64,000 nucleotides of DNA from Chryseobacterium polytrichastri (GCF_900142445.1 NZ_FRAV01000003.1:62001-126000); one strand, 5' to 3'. Shown: positions 1 through 9,340, counted from the stretch's first letter. The notes: generated by a model not told the origin, from the letters alone. A program made the numbers and translations.

Positions 1-1640
1 CACAGTTGAAATCCAGAACACCTTTTTCTCAGGACAGAATTTCCCACTCAGCGACCAATGAAACGCGTTTGTTACAAAATGGGTATACCGACTTTCAAAG
101 ACATGGATATCGTACAGGCTTAGGTTTTGATTGGTCAATTAATAAAACCAATACCTTAAGCGGTTCTGTTTCTTATAATGATTTTGCCAACAAAAGCATT
201 GGTCTCATCAATCAGGAACAATATATTACGGATTTTTCTAATTCAAGTGAACAGTCTATTATTGGCTATAGAAATTCAGTTAACCGTTCTTCTGTGAATT
301 CCATCGATGGAAATTTAAGTTATAGAAAGACATTTAAAAAAGAAGGTCAGGAGTTGACGGCAGATTATGTTGTAAGTTATGGTTCACCAAATAGTAACTA
401 TTTGCAAACTCAAAGCTTAACAGGAGGTTTATCTCCTTATAATGGTATTTCAGGACAGAATCCGGGAACAGATTACACGCATAATTTATCCATCGATTAT
501 GTACAGCCGATAAATGATAAAATAACACTTGAAATGGGAACAAAAGCCATCCTCCAACATATTACCAATGCTACGGATGTTAATGTTTTAGACCCTGTAT
601 CTGGACAATACCTATCAGATCCGTTTCAGTCTTACCATTTGAAATATGATATGGGAGTGTATGCGGCGTATCTTTCTTCTTCGTTGAAATTATTCAATTG
701 GCTGGATGTAAGAGCTGGTGCCCGTTATGAATATACCACCGTAAAAATAGATTATCAGAATACCCATATTCCTGCTTATAGCCTTTTGGTGCCTTCATTC
801 ATTTTATCGCATAAATTTGAGAGTGGAGAAACGGTAAAACTTGCCTATACCCGAAGAGTGGAAAGGCCTGAATATTCTGAGCTTAATCCGTTTTTAAATT
901 TTAGCGATCCGCATAACATCACGACCGGAAATCCTGGATTAAAACCGGAAATAGGAGATAATATGGAGCTAGGCTATAATAAGAACTTTAGCAATGGAGC
1001 GAATCTTTCACTAACGCTTACAGAAAGAATTAATAGTCAGGATTTAAAACAAATCACGACTTTTTACCCGATTTACACCGTAAACGGTACAGATTATACG
1101 AATGTATCGGTGACTTCCAGAGATAATATTGGAAAAGAATATAATTCCGGAGGTATTGTATCAGGATCTGTTCCTTTCTTTAACAATAAACTCAATATAC
1201 GTGGAAATATGATGGTGTTTCACAGATATATTGTGAGTGATTATTTTGGGAATGTGGATATGGGAGTTCGTTATCGTTTAAATCTAAATATGAATTATCA
1301 GTTTCCAAAAGATGTTATGTTGGAAATGTTTGGAAATTACAATTCTGCCGCTAAAAATATACAGGGTAAAAATCCTCAGTCCATCACCTACAGCATTGCA
1401 GCAAGAAAACAGTTTTGGAATAAAAAAGCCAGTATAGGAATTACAGCAACCAATCCTTTTAATAGATATATCAAGCAAGTTACAACAGTTGATACCAATG
1501 ATTATAGCTCATATTCTGTTCGTGAATTACCACTTCGTTCGTTTGGAATAAGCTTCAGCTACAAGTTCGGAAAAATGGATTTTAAAAAGGAAAAGGATAT
1601 CAGTAATGATTATTTAAATGGGGCTTCACAAGGTAATTGA
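1..1640 (+). CDS. Outer-membrane beta-barrel protein, TonB-dependent receptor type (5' truncated)
   Basis: The frame is already open at base 3, so the gene begins outside the window; the TTG at base 6 is not a credible start. The visible 545 residues are alternating polar/aromatic strands typical of an outer-membrane barrel. Bases 840-960 encode the motif TRRVERPEYSELNPF followed by TGNPGLKPE, which I recognise from the OMP_b-brl_3 (PF14905) class of SusC/TonB-dependent receptor-like proteins of Bacteroidota. The missing N-terminus would normally hold a signal peptide, a carboxypeptidase-regulatory-like domain and a plug. The tail is short and charged after the last strand (GISFSYKFG). The substrate cannot be told. 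A convergent hairpin follows the stop. Confidence 0.85.
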   Translation, partial: QLKSRTPFSQDRISHSATNETRLLQNGYTDFQRHGYRTGLGFDWSINKTNTLSGSVSYNDFANKSIGLINQEQYITDFSNSSEQSIIGYRNSVNRSSVNSIDGNLSYRKTFKKEGQELTADYVVSYGSPNSNYLQTQSLTGGLSPYNGISGQNPGTDYTHNLSIDYVQPINDKITLEMGTKAILQHITNATDVNVLDPVSGQYLSDPFQSYHLKYDMGVYAAYLSSSLKLFNWLDVRAGARYEYTTVKIDYQNTHIPAYSLLVPSFILSHKFESGETVKLAYTRRVERPEYSELNPFLNFSDPHNITTGNPGLKPEIGDNMELGYNKNFSNGANLSLTLTERINSQDLKQITTFYPIYTVNGTDYTNVSVTSRDNIGKEYNSGGIVSGSVPFFNNKLNIRGNMMVFHRYIVSDYFGNVDMGVRYRLNLNMNYQFPKDVMLEMFGNYNSAAKNIQGKNPQSITYSIAARKQFWNKKASIGITATNPFNRYIKQVTTVDTNDYSSYSVRELPLRSFGISFSYKFGKMDFKKEKDISNDYLNGASQGN

Positions 1641-1725
1641 TAAAACGGATTTATGATTTGTAAATATGAAATATGCCCTGCTCAAATTTAGGCTTCTTTG
1701 TATGTACTCTTATCAACCTTCACTT

Positions 1726-1771
1726 CTTATTTTCCTACTTTATATAATTTTATATGAAGTAGGAAATTAAG
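1726..1771. terminator. Convergent hairpin between two genes
   Basis: A 15-bp stem, CTTATTTTCCTACTT (1726-1740) with AAGTAGGAAATTAAG (1757-1771) with one mismatch, encloses a further TATATAA/TTATATG pairing. It sits between the ends of two convergent genes. There is no clean T-run on either side, so terminator function is inferred from position. Confidence 0.4.
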
Positions 1772-1778
1772 AAATCTA

Positions 1779-2138
1779 TTAATTAAGCTCATAATTCACA
1801 ATCACTAAACCTAAAATAAAATGAACATAATCTTGTTCCGCATCTTTTCTGTTGATTAGTTTATTTTTATAATCATACGAGTTAAGTACCTGTGTCAATT
1901 TCTGATAGGTTTCAAAGTTATCATCTTTAACTTTTGTTCTTAAATGTCCGTCTCTTGTTGTAATAATATCATCATTCAAAGTCCTTACTTTAAACAAAAC
2001 GTGACCTAATTTTGGATTAAAACCCATTCGTCCAACGTATCTTTCAACGATATTCACCTTGAACGAATCAAACACGATTGTATTGAAAACAACGTTAGAT
2101 CCACGCTCCTGCGTATTGAGTTCAAGTGTATAGTTCAT
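1779..2138 (-). CDS. Conserved-looking hypothetical protein, 119 aa
   Basis: I do not recognise the family. The open frame extends to an ATG at 2177, but the first 13 residues from there are atypical and the ATG at 2138 (MNYTLELNTQ...) gives a clean globular start, so I use that. The protein is soluble, without signal peptide or membrane segment. It is rich in beta-type hydrophobic alternation (VVFNTIVFDSFKVNIVER) and ends in a hydrophobic stretch (FILGLVIVNYELN). It is a single-gene unit, convergent with the barrel gene and followed upstream by a 440-base gap before gnd. No function can be proposed. Confidence 0.6.
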   Translation of the reverse strand: MNYTLELNTQERGSNVVFNTIVFDSFKVNIVERYVGRMGFNPKLGHVLFKVRTLNDDIITTRDGHLRTKVKDDNFETYQKLTQVLNSYDYKNKLINRKDAEQDYVHFILGLVIVNYELN

Positions 2139-2579
2139 AAATTTATTTTTTACAAATTTATGCAGAAGCAAAAACAAAACAAAATAAAATTTCCGGTTTA
2201 AATTGGCGAAAAAAATGTATGCGTTTTAAATATAAGAAAAGGAAGGTTTTCTAAAAAGGTAGTGGTGTAGGTATTTTAGATAAGAACCAAATATTTTATA
2301 AGCTGTCAATTTTTCTTTTCTATAATTTCAATAGGTAATTTTGATTTGATAGGATGTCTTTTTTGTCAGACATAGAAATACATATATTGATACTTTTTAT
2401 AATATTAAAACTAAATGTTTTTAAATGATTTATTTCGAGTGTTTTATAGCTTTTTAATCAACTTGAAAACTTTCGCAGAATCAATTTGAAATATTTTTTC
2501 TGTTCTTTTATTTTTTTACTAATTAGCATTTTCGTAATTTTATACTCCGTAAAATAGAATTCATATTAATATCATTACA
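2139..2579. other. Gene-free stretch upstream of gnd
   Basis: About 440 AT-rich bases carry the divergent starts of the 119-aa gene and gnd. I see no convincing ORF, RNA gene or repeat. A TAATTTTA at 2535-2542 is a 7/8 match to the Bacteroidota -7 element TAnnTTTG at a plausible distance from the gnd ATG at 2580, without a clear -33 partner. Confidence 0.4.
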
Positions 2580-3998
2580 ATGGAAAGATATAATTACGGG
2601 ATGATCGGTCTCGGAGTGATGGGGAGGAATCTTCTTTATAATATTGCTGATAATGGCTTTTCGATCGCAGGATTTGATCTTGATGAAGAAAAAGTAAAAG
2701 AATTACAGGATGGTGCCACTTCAGAAATGAAAGTAAAAGGTACAGCTACTTTAGAAGATTTTGTATCAGCATTGGAAACACCTAGGAAGATCATTCTTAT
2801 GGTCCCTGCAGGAAAACCTGTAGATGCAGTTCTTGAGAATATTACCCCACTTTTAAGCAAAGGAGATATCGTTATTGATGCCGGTAATTCTTATTTTAAA
2901 GACACCAATAGACGTGTGGCAGATCTAGCTTCAAAAAATCTACACTTTATGGGAATGGGAGTTTCCGGAGGTGAAAAAGGAGCAAGAACAGGACCTAGTA
3001 TTATGCCTGGGGGAGATCTGGAAGCCTTCCATCTTCTTCAACCTATGTTGGAGGCAATTTCTGCAAAAGTTGATAATGAAGCCTGTACTGCCTATATGGG
3101 AAAAGATTCAGCCGGAAACTATGTAAAAATGGTACACAACGGAATTGAATATGCCATCATGCAGCTTATCAGCGAAGCTTATGATTTACTGAAAAGAGGA
3201 GCTAACCTAAATAACGATCAGCTTTACCAAGTTTTCAAAGAATGGAATAATGGCGAAATGAATTCATTCTTGATCGAGATTACCAGAGATATTTTCCAAC
3301 AGAAAGATTCATTAACAGACGGTTCTCTTGTAGATCAAATTTTAGATAAAGCAGGAGCAAAAGGAACTGGAAAATGGACTTCCGAGCAAGCTATGGAAAT
3401 TGGTGTTTCTATTCCAACTATTGATATTGCCGTTACTTCAAGAATTTTATCAGCGTATAAAGAAGAGAGAGTTCAGGCTTCTCAATTATATGCTAAAAAC
3501 GAAATTAAAACTCCGGAAAATATAGAATTATTCATCCAGGAAGTGGGTGATGCTTTGTATTTAGCGACATTAATCAGCTATGCACAAGGTTTAGCTTTAT
3601 TAGTTAAAGCATCTGAAGAATATCAATTTGAGATTCCATTAAAAGATGTTGTGAAGATTTGGAGAGGCGGATGTATCATTCGTTCGGTGTTGTTAGAAAA
3701 GTTCTACACAGCATATTCTAAAGATTCTAATTTATCTAATATTTTATTAGATCAGGATATTTCGGTTATTGTTAAAGATAAAATTAATTCGTTAAGAAAA
3801 ACTGCGGCTTTCGCTGCTTCAAATGGAGTTTCAAGCTTAGGAATTCAGACTGCTTTAGGATATTTCGATGCGTATACAACAGAATCACTTCCTGTTAACC
3901 TAATTCAGGCTCAACGTGATTATTTTGGAGCACATACATATCAAAGGATTGACAGAGAAGGTGTTTTTCACACTTCATGGCAAACAGCAACTCACTAA
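2580..3998 (+). CDS. gnd: 6-phosphogluconate dehydrogenase, decarboxylating
   Basis: Cytosolic enzyme converting 6-phosphogluconate and NADP+ (or NAD+) to ribulose 5-phosphate, CO2 and NADPH. The N-terminal Rossmann fold shows GLGVMGRNL at residues 8-16. The family signature FMGMGVSGGEKGARTGPS follows, and the catalytic residues K183, H186 and N187 are present in KMVHNG. The C-terminal hallmark QAQRDYFGAHTYQR with a final FHTSW closes the substrate site. At 472 residues it is the usual length for the long form. It is the first gene of a gnd-zwf-pgl operon; zwf starts 12 bases after its stop. The gene order is the reverse of the reaction order. Confidence 0.97.
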   Translation: MERYNYGMIGLGVMGRNLLYNIADNGFSIAGFDLDEEKVKELQDGATSEMKVKGTATLEDFVSALETPRKIILMVPAGKPVDAVLENITPLLSKGDIVIDAGNSYFKDTNRRVADLASKNLHFMGMGVSGGEKGARTGPSIMPGGDLEAFHLLQPMLEAISAKVDNEACTAYMGKDSAGNYVKMVHNGIEYAIMQLISEAYDLLKRGANLNNDQLYQVFKEWNNGEMNSFLIEITRDIFQQKDSLTDGSLVDQILDKAGAKGTGKWTSEQAMEIGVSIPTIDIAVTSRILSAYKEERVQASQLYAKNEIKTPENIELFIQEVGDALYLATLISYAQGLALLVKASEEYQFEIPLKDVVKIWRGGCIIRSVLLEKFYTAYSKDSNLSNILLDQDISVIVKDKINSLRKTAAFAASNGVSSLGIQTALGYFDAYTTESLPVNLIQAQRDYFGAHTYQRIDREGVFHTSWQTATH

Positions 3999-4009
3999 AA
4001 TTCGGAAAA

Positions 4010-5491
4010 ATGAATGAAAATAAAGCCTCGCACCCAACTACGATTATAATTTTTGGGGCTACGGGAGATTTGGCAAAAAGAAAACTTTTTCCGGCGTTTT
4101 ATAATTTATATATCGATGGTAGAATGCCCAAAGGTTTCAATATTTTGGCACTGGGAAGAGCAGATAATACCAATGAATATTTTAAAAATTACATTAAAGA
4201 AAATCTTGAAAATTTCTCAAGAAAAAAAATAACTTCAGAAGACTGGGCAGGTTTTCAAGCCCATATTACCTATTTTCAGAACCAACTAGATGAGGAAAGT
4301 TCTTATAAGAATCTTCATCAGAAATTAGAGGAGTTTGATAAGATATATGGCACAAGAGGGAACAGGTTGTTTTATTTGTCAATCGGGCCTAATTTTGTTT
4401 CCACCATTTCCAATCATATCAAAAATACATCATTAGCTTCTGATGCTAAAAAAGACCGTATTATTATTGAAAAGCCTTTCGGTCATGATAAACAATCGGC
4501 GATGGAGCTCAACAGTTTGCTGGCTGAGACTTTTGAAGAAGAACAGATTTACCGTATTGATCATTATTTAGGAAAGGAAACAGTACAGAATATATTGGCA
4601 TTCAGATTCGGGAATTCTATTTTTGAACCTTTATGGGATCATAAACATATAGAATCAGTTCAAATTACAGTAGCAGAAGAGGTTGGTGTTGAAACCCGAG
4701 GTGCTTTCTATGAGCAAACAGGAGCCCTGAAAGATATGATTCAAAATCACTTGTTACAGATTCTATGTATGGTTGCTATGGAGCCACCAGCTTCGTTGGA
4801 ATCAGGTGAAATTAGAGATCGTAAAGTGGATGTTCTTAAATCAATTCGTAGGATTTCGTCTGATCAGGTTGATCATTATGCTGTGAGAGGCCAATATGGA
4901 AAAGGTATAGTGAATGGAGTAGAAGCTAAAGGCTATCGTCAGGAAGATGGGATTGCTGAGGATTCTAATACAGAAACTTTTGCAGCTGTAAAATTCTATC
5001 TGGACAACGAAAGATGGCAAGATGTTCCTTTCTACGTTCGTACAGGAAAAAAAATGAAGGAGAAGCATTCTTATATTACGATTCAGTTTAAACCGCTTCC
5101 ACATTCTACTTTTTCAGAAAGTTCACAACATTTATCGGCTAATAGATTGATTATTAATATTCAACCATTGATGGATATCAGATTACAGTTTATGGCTAAA
5201 AAACCAGGGCTTTCATTGGTTCTAAAGCCTGTTGAAATGATCTTTGATAATTTCGCCTGCCAGGAAGATACACCTGAAGCCTATGAAACATTATTGTTGG
5301 ATGCTCTTTTAGGTGACCTTACTTTGTTTATGCGTTCAGATCAGGTAGAAGAGGCTTGGGATGTAGTGAAAACTATACAGGAAGCTTGGGAGACTACTAA
5401 AGATTCCTCTTTTCCAAACTATGAAGCAGGAAGTTGGGGGCCGAAAGAAAGTATTGCGTTGGTTGAAAGACAGGGTCACAATTGGGTATAA
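4010..5491 (+). CDS. zwf: Glucose-6-phosphate 1-dehydrogenase
   Basis: First enzyme of the oxidative pentose phosphate pathway: glucose 6-phosphate to 6-phosphogluconolactone with NADP(H). The nucleotide-binding motif IIFGATGDLAKRKLFP lies near the N-terminus and the active-site signature RIDHYLGKE at about residues 182-190. An upstream in-frame ATG at 3977 would overlap gnd by 22 bases; I prefer 4010 because it gives the usual short N-terminus, lies just past the gnd stop and follows GGAAAA. The resulting 493 residues are the family's normal length. pgl follows 28 bases downstream, so the three enzymes are probably cotranscribed. Confidence 0.96.
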   Translation: MNENKASHPTTIIIFGATGDLAKRKLFPAFYNLYIDGRMPKGFNILALGRADNTNEYFKNYIKENLENFSRKKITSEDWAGFQAHITYFQNQLDEESSYKNLHQKLEEFDKIYGTRGNRLFYLSIGPNFVSTISNHIKNTSLASDAKKDRIIIEKPFGHDKQSAMELNSLLAETFEEEQIYRIDHYLGKETVQNILAFRFGNSIFEPLWDHKHIESVQITVAEEVGVETRGAFYEQTGALKDMIQNHLLQILCMVAMEPPASLESGEIRDRKVDVLKSIRRISSDQVDHYAVRGQYGKGIVNGVEAKGYRQEDGIAEDSNTETFAAVKFYLDNERWQDVPFYVRTGKKMKEKHSYITIQFKPLPHSTFSESSQHLSANRLIINIQPLMDIRLQFMAKKPGLSLVLKPVEMIFDNFACQEDTPEAYETLLLDALLGDLTLFMRSDQVEEAWDVVKTIQEAWETTKDSSFPNYEAGSWGPKESIALVERQGHNWV

Positions 5492-5519
5492 AACAATATA
5501 AATTTAAATTAAACAAAAA

Positions 5520-6230
5520 ATGAATATTACCGTATTTGATGATTTAGATAATTTGTATAAAAAGGCAGCAGATACTTTTGTTGATCTTTCACAAAAATCT
5601 ATTCAGAAAAATAACCGTTTTGTGGTTGCATTAAGTGGAGGTTCTTCACCTAAAGCAATTTTTAATCTGTTGGCGACTCAAGAATATGCAGGAAAAATTG
5701 AATGGAATAAACTATACTTTTTTTGGGTAGATGAAAGATGGGTTGCTTTAGATGATGAGAAGAGTAATGCCAAGATGACGTTTGAAGCCCTTTTTGATAA
5801 AGTTCCTGTGAACAAAGATCAAATTTTTCCAATGTATCAGGATGGAATACTTCCGGAAGAATATGCTACCCAATATGAGCAGCAGATTAGAAATGTTCTT
5901 GGTGATGAAGGTGTTTTTGATTTCATTCTATTAGGAATGGGAGATGATGGTCATACCGCTTCTTTATTTCCGGGTGAAGCTGTTTTAGATGAAAAGGAAA
6001 AATGGGTTGCTGCGTATTATCTAAAGCCTCAGGAAATGTTCAGGATTACGTTGACTGCTCCAGTAATCAACAAAGCTGAAAATATCTTGCTTGTTGCATT
6101 CGGTGAATCAAAAAAGCATGCATTGAATGAAGTACTGAACGGAGAATATAATCCACAATTATATCCACTACAGCTTATTGATAAAAAAGAAAGCTTTCAG
6201 TTGTTTACAGACGAAAAAGCAAAAGGCTAA
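5520..6230 (+). CDS. pgl: 6-phosphogluconolactonase
   Basis: Cytosolic hydrolase turning 6-phosphogluconolactone into 6-phosphogluconate, the step between the zwf and gnd products. Family motifs are clear: VALSGGSSPKAIFN near residue 40, the WVDERWV segment near residue 75, and GMGDDGHTASLFPG near residue 145. It is 236 residues, typical of the DevB-type lactonase. It is the last gene of the operon; a strong hairpin terminator starts 45 bases after its stop. Confidence 0.95.
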   Translation: MNITVFDDLDNLYKKAADTFVDLSQKSIQKNNRFVVALSGGSSPKAIFNLLATQEYAGKIEWNKLYFFWVDERWVALDDEKSNAKMTFEALFDKVPVNKDQIFPMYQDGILPEEYATQYEQQIRNVLGDEGVFDFILLGMGDDGHTASLFPGEAVLDEKEKWVAAYYLKPQEMFRITLTAPVINKAENILLVAFGESKKHALNEVLNGEYNPQLYPLQLIDKKESFQLFTDEKAKG

Positions 6231-6275
6231 AATGCTATAAAATATACAATCTTTAAATGTTTTAAAGATACTAGG

Positions 6276-6314
6276 ATGGACGAATCATTTGTAATGGTTC
6301 GTCCATTTTTTTTT
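6276..6314 (+). terminator. Rho-independent terminator of gnd-zwf-pgl
   Basis: ATGGACGAA (6276-6284) pairs with TTCGTCCAT (6298-6306). The stem continues inward through CATT/AATG to a 3-base loop and is followed by a run of T to 6314. Confidence 0.9.
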
Positions 6315-6475
6315 AAAAAGTATTGATTTATACTTGATTACTTTTTTTATTGAATATTCAGGTTCAAAAATTCAACAAATTTACTCGCAATAAAATAGGG
6401 AAACGTCAACATATGTTGAGTGTTTTGGGAATTTTGAAATCTAAATTTGCTTCAATAATTCAATAAAAAAATATC

Positions 6476-6982
6476 ATGAAACGTATATTATTTAGCCTGT
6501 CTGCTTTTTGTACAGGATTTCTTGCCTTTTCACAAAATACAAATCATCACAAAATAATGCCTAAAAGTAATACAACAGCAATTGTCAATAAAAATCCAAA
6601 AACACTCTTTGATCCAACTCCGTTTGCTTTTTCTCATGCTACAACGAATAAAGTTGATGGTAAATATGTATTTATATCTGGGCAAAGCGGAGGAGAAGAT
6701 TTGAAGCATACCCTTTCTAAAGATTTTAGAACTCAGGTAAAGTATTCTTTGAAGAACTTGGAAACAGTGCTTGCGGCATATGGATTAGGTGTTAAAGATG
6801 TTCTTAAAATCACGATACTCATTGTTAATCATGATCAGGAAAAACTCAAAATATGGACAGAAGAAATGCATGCAACATGGAAAAATAATGATTTTCCGGC
6901 AAGTACTTTAATTCCGGTTCCAAGATTAGCATTGGATGATATGTTGATAGAAGTAGATGCGGTTGCTTTTATTAAGAAATAA
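6476..6982 (+). CDS. Exported RidA/YjgF-family protein lacking the canonical arginine
   Basis: Residues 1-20 form a signal peptide (MKRILFSLSAFCTGFLAFSQ), so the protein is probably periplasmic, unlike cytosolic RidA deaminases. The rest matches the YjgF/YER057c/UK114 fold: YVFISGQSGG, then FRTQVKYSLKNLETVLAAYG, and the C-terminal LIEVDAVAFIKK. In enamine/imine-hydrolysing RidA the segment reads PAR; here it is FPAST, with serine at position 143 in place of the essential arginine, so that deaminase chemistry is unlikely. It is monocistronic between the pgl terminator and a leftward orphan terminator. The true ligand is unknown. Confidence 0.85.
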   Translation: MKRILFSLSAFCTGFLAFSQNTNHHKIMPKSNTTAIVNKNPKTLFDPTPFAFSHATTNKVDGKYVFISGQSGGEDLKHTLSKDFRTQVKYSLKNLETVLAAYGLGVKDVLKITILIVNHDQEKLKIWTEEMHATWKNNDFPASTLIPVPRLALDDMLIEVDAVAFIKK

Positions 6983-7000
6983 AATAAATCTATAGTTGGC

Positions 7001-7072
7001 AATAAAAAATCCCCTACGAGAAGTAGAGGATAAAACTAATAACCATGAAAACTCAAACTAAACATGAGTTAT
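7001..7072 (-). ncRNA. Candidate small RNA 1 with own terminator
   Basis: On the minus strand, the stem ATCCTCTAC/GTAGGGGAT (plus 7009-7031, one mismatch) is followed by TTTTTATT, a rho-independent terminator pointing left. Both neighbouring genes run right, so no known transcript needs it. Just upstream on the same strand is an AACTCA/TGAGTT hairpin (plus 7050-7070), then an unpaired linker. A TGGCAC at plus 7092-7097 resembles the -24 half of a sigma-54 promoter and would start transcription near 7072; its -12 half is degenerate. The RNA would be about 70 nt. Confidence 0.45.
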
Positions 7073-7328
7073 GTTTTACTATTGAAAAATTGTGCCAATC
7101 ATTTTTAAGCTTACTTTTTTAACGTTATTTTAAGACTATAAGGCTGTTTTTAAGAAACTGTTTGTAAATGAAAAGTGAATATGAGTCTTGATTTATTCAT
7201 TTTTCTATAAATGGCTCTGATTGTAAATTTTCTGATCATTGAAAGAAGCTCACCAAAAAAAAGACAATTTAATTCCCTAAATTTACATCCCGCTTACTAA
7301 ATGGTGGAATTAAAAAATATTCAAAGAA

Positions 7329-9173
7329 GTGAAAATTGATAATAAAAGAAAATATTTAAGTTTTCTAAAATTCAAAAGAGATTTTCAAAAATATGGTCTT
7401 GAAAAAGTACGGAGTTATGAGCTTATTCTTCATTGGCTGAACAATAGGTTAAGCCGTAATCAGTTTCTTGTTCTTTCGGGTATTATTGTAGGGTGTAGTG
7501 CGGGATTGGCTGGGGTTGTATTAAAGACGCTTGTGCATCATATTCATTATTTTATTACGAATGAAGTTCATTTTGAATACCAGATTTTATTTTACATCAT
7601 ATTTCCTTTTTTAGGAATTGTAGCTACTACAAGTGTGGTTCTTACAATATTTAAAGGACAGGACAGGAAAGGAATTGGGGCTATTTTATATGAAATTGCA
7701 CAAAACTCAAGTATTGTTTCCTCCGTTAAAATGTATTCTCAGATTGTTCAGAGTGCTATCACGGTTGGGCTTGGGGGTTCTGCAGGTTTGGAAAGTCCAA
7801 TTGCGGTTACAGGTTCTGCTATAGGGTCTAATTTTGCACAGACGTATCGTTTAAGTTATAAAGAAAGAACGTTATTGCTGGCTGCAGGAGCGGCGGCGGG
7901 AATTGCATCGGCTTTTAATGCACCGATTGCAGGGATTATGTTTGCTTTTGAAATCTTATTGACCGGCGTGGTTTTTACAGATTTTATTCCTTTGGTAGTT
8001 GCAGCAGTTTGTGGAAGTCTTTTATCGAGGATCTTACTTCAGGAAGATATTCTTTTCAGGTTTTACACCAGGGAACCTTTTAATTATAGAAACGTTCCTT
8101 ATTACCTTATTTTAGGAATTGCAACAGGTTTATATGCAAGGTATTTTGTGCTGGTCTCTCAGAAAGTTGAACATTTTATAAAAGAACTTAAGATGTCACG
8201 CCTCCGAAAAGCAATGTTTGGTGGAGCGGTATTATCCTTACTTTGTGTACTTTTCCCTCCTTTATTTGGGGAAGGATATGATACGGTAAAAGCTTTTACG
8301 AATGGAAATACCCATTCTATTATTGAAAACAGCTTTTTCAGATATTTTGAAATTAAGGAGTGGACGGTTATTATCTTTTTAATTTTAGTGTGTCTATTAA
8401 AGGCATTCGCAACTTCTTTTACCATCTTCAGTGGTGGTAATGGCGGTAACTTTGCTCCTTCACTTTTTGCAGGAGGTACAGTAGGGTATTTATTTGCTCT
8501 GATTTGTCAGCATCTTGGATTTTCAGATGTTCCGGTAACGAATCTTGTTCTTGTTGGTATGGCAGGAGCTATGAGCGGCGTATTGTATGCACCGCTTACG
8601 GCAATATTTCTAATTGCAGAATCTAGTTTTGGATATGATCTTTTTATTCCTTTAATGATAGTCTCTGTAATGTCATACCTCATCGCAAAATGGTTTTCCC
8701 CAATTTCTCCGGAATTAAAATCATTGGCAGATCAAGGAAAAATTTTCACGAATAAGCATGATAAGAATTTATTGTTTTCATTAAAGACGGAAGATTTTAT
8801 CGACAGGTTTTCAGAAACAGTGAATGAAAATGCTTCTATAGCAGATTTGTTTGAACTCGTAAAAGATGGGACCAAAAACATTTTCGGAGTTATTGATGAT
8901 GCTAAAACATTGCGCGGAATTCTTACAATAGATGATGTGCGCCCATTTTTGTTTTCAGATACTGATACGTCGGCGAGTATTATTAAAATTATGAAAGCGC
9001 CTCCGGCCATTATTCATCCGGAAGATAAACCATTAGAAATTCTTCAGATATTTGATGATACGGGTGTTTGGAATCTCCCGGTTGTAGATCATGAAAATAA
9101 ATTTGTAGGCTTTATTTCAAAATCATCTATATTAATGAGCTATAGACAGCTTTTGAAAGAGTATTCGGATTAA
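7329..9173 (+). CDS. ClC-family chloride channel/transporter with C-terminal CBS pair
   Basis: Inner-membrane anion channel or H+/Cl- exchanger. Residues about 40-465 hold the multi-helix ClC core. The gating-glutamate motif is GLESP with E155, and the GxFxP signature is GNFAP near residue 374, with the SGGNGG lead-in. Residues about 480-614 form a cytosolic CBS pair (FGVIDDAKTLRGILTIDDV; WNLPVVDHENKFVGFIS), the usual nucleotide-sensing regulatory module. The start is a GTG preceded by AAAGAA; no in-frame ATG exists before the membrane region. At 614 residues it fits the CBS-containing bacterial subfamily. Transport mode (channel or exchanger) is not decidable here. Confidence 0.93.
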   Translation: MKIDNKRKYLSFLKFKRDFQKYGLEKVRSYELILHWLNNRLSRNQFLVLSGIIVGCSAGLAGVVLKTLVHHIHYFITNEVHFEYQILFYIIFPFLGIVATTSVVLTIFKGQDRKGIGAILYEIAQNSSIVSSVKMYSQIVQSAITVGLGGSAGLESPIAVTGSAIGSNFAQTYRLSYKERTLLLAAGAAAGIASAFNAPIAGIMFAFEILLTGVVFTDFIPLVVAAVCGSLLSRILLQEDILFRFYTREPFNYRNVPYYLILGIATGLYARYFVLVSQKVEHFIKELKMSRLRKAMFGGAVLSLLCVLFPPLFGEGYDTVKAFTNGNTHSIIENSFFRYFEIKEWTVIIFLILVCLLKAFATSFTIFSGGNGGNFAPSLFAGGTVGYLFALICQHLGFSDVPVTNLVLVGMAGAMSGVLYAPLTAIFLIAESSFGYDLFIPLMIVSVMSYLIAKWFSPISPELKSLADQGKIFTNKHDKNLLFSLKTEDFIDRFSETVNENASIADLFELVKDGTKNIFGVIDDAKTLRGILTIDDVRPFLFSDTDTSASIIKIMKAPPAIIHPEDKPLEILQIFDDTGVWNLPVVDHENKFVGFISKSSILMSYRQLLKEYSD

Positions 9174-9241
9174 TGAATACTTTAATTGAAAGAAAATTTT
9201 TAGAAAATAATTGTTTGTAATAAATGGTTCTTTTCTTCTTG

Positions 9242-9336
9242 AAAAAAAACAGGGGCTTTTTGGATTACCCCTGTAACACAAAAACACAAACACGAATTTT
9301 GAGACTGTATTCTCATTACTCGACGATTATATAGAA
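9242..9336 (-). ncRNA. Candidate small RNA 2 with promoter, hairpin and terminator
   Basis: On the minus strand the stem ACAGGGG/CCCCTGT (plus 9249-9255 with 9268-9274) is followed by eight T, a strong terminator pointing left although both flanking genes run right. Upstream lie a U/G-rich unpaired linker and a small hairpin TGAGA/TCTCA (plus 9300-9315). A perfect -7 element TATATTTG (plus 9341-9348) stands just before it, with TTTTG 24 bases further up. The predicted RNA is about 90 nt. It has no meaningful ORF. Confidence 0.55.
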
Positions 9337-9340
9337 ACTA

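Noticed and set aside
3977..4009. Earlier in-frame ATG for zwf
   Set aside because: It would overlap gnd by 22 bases and add a non-homologous N-terminus; the ATG at 4010 fits family length.
7045..7122. 25-codon plus-strand ORF MKTQTKHELCF...
   Set aside because: It coincides with the hairpin of candidate small RNA 1, has no supporting start context and no recognisable peptide features.
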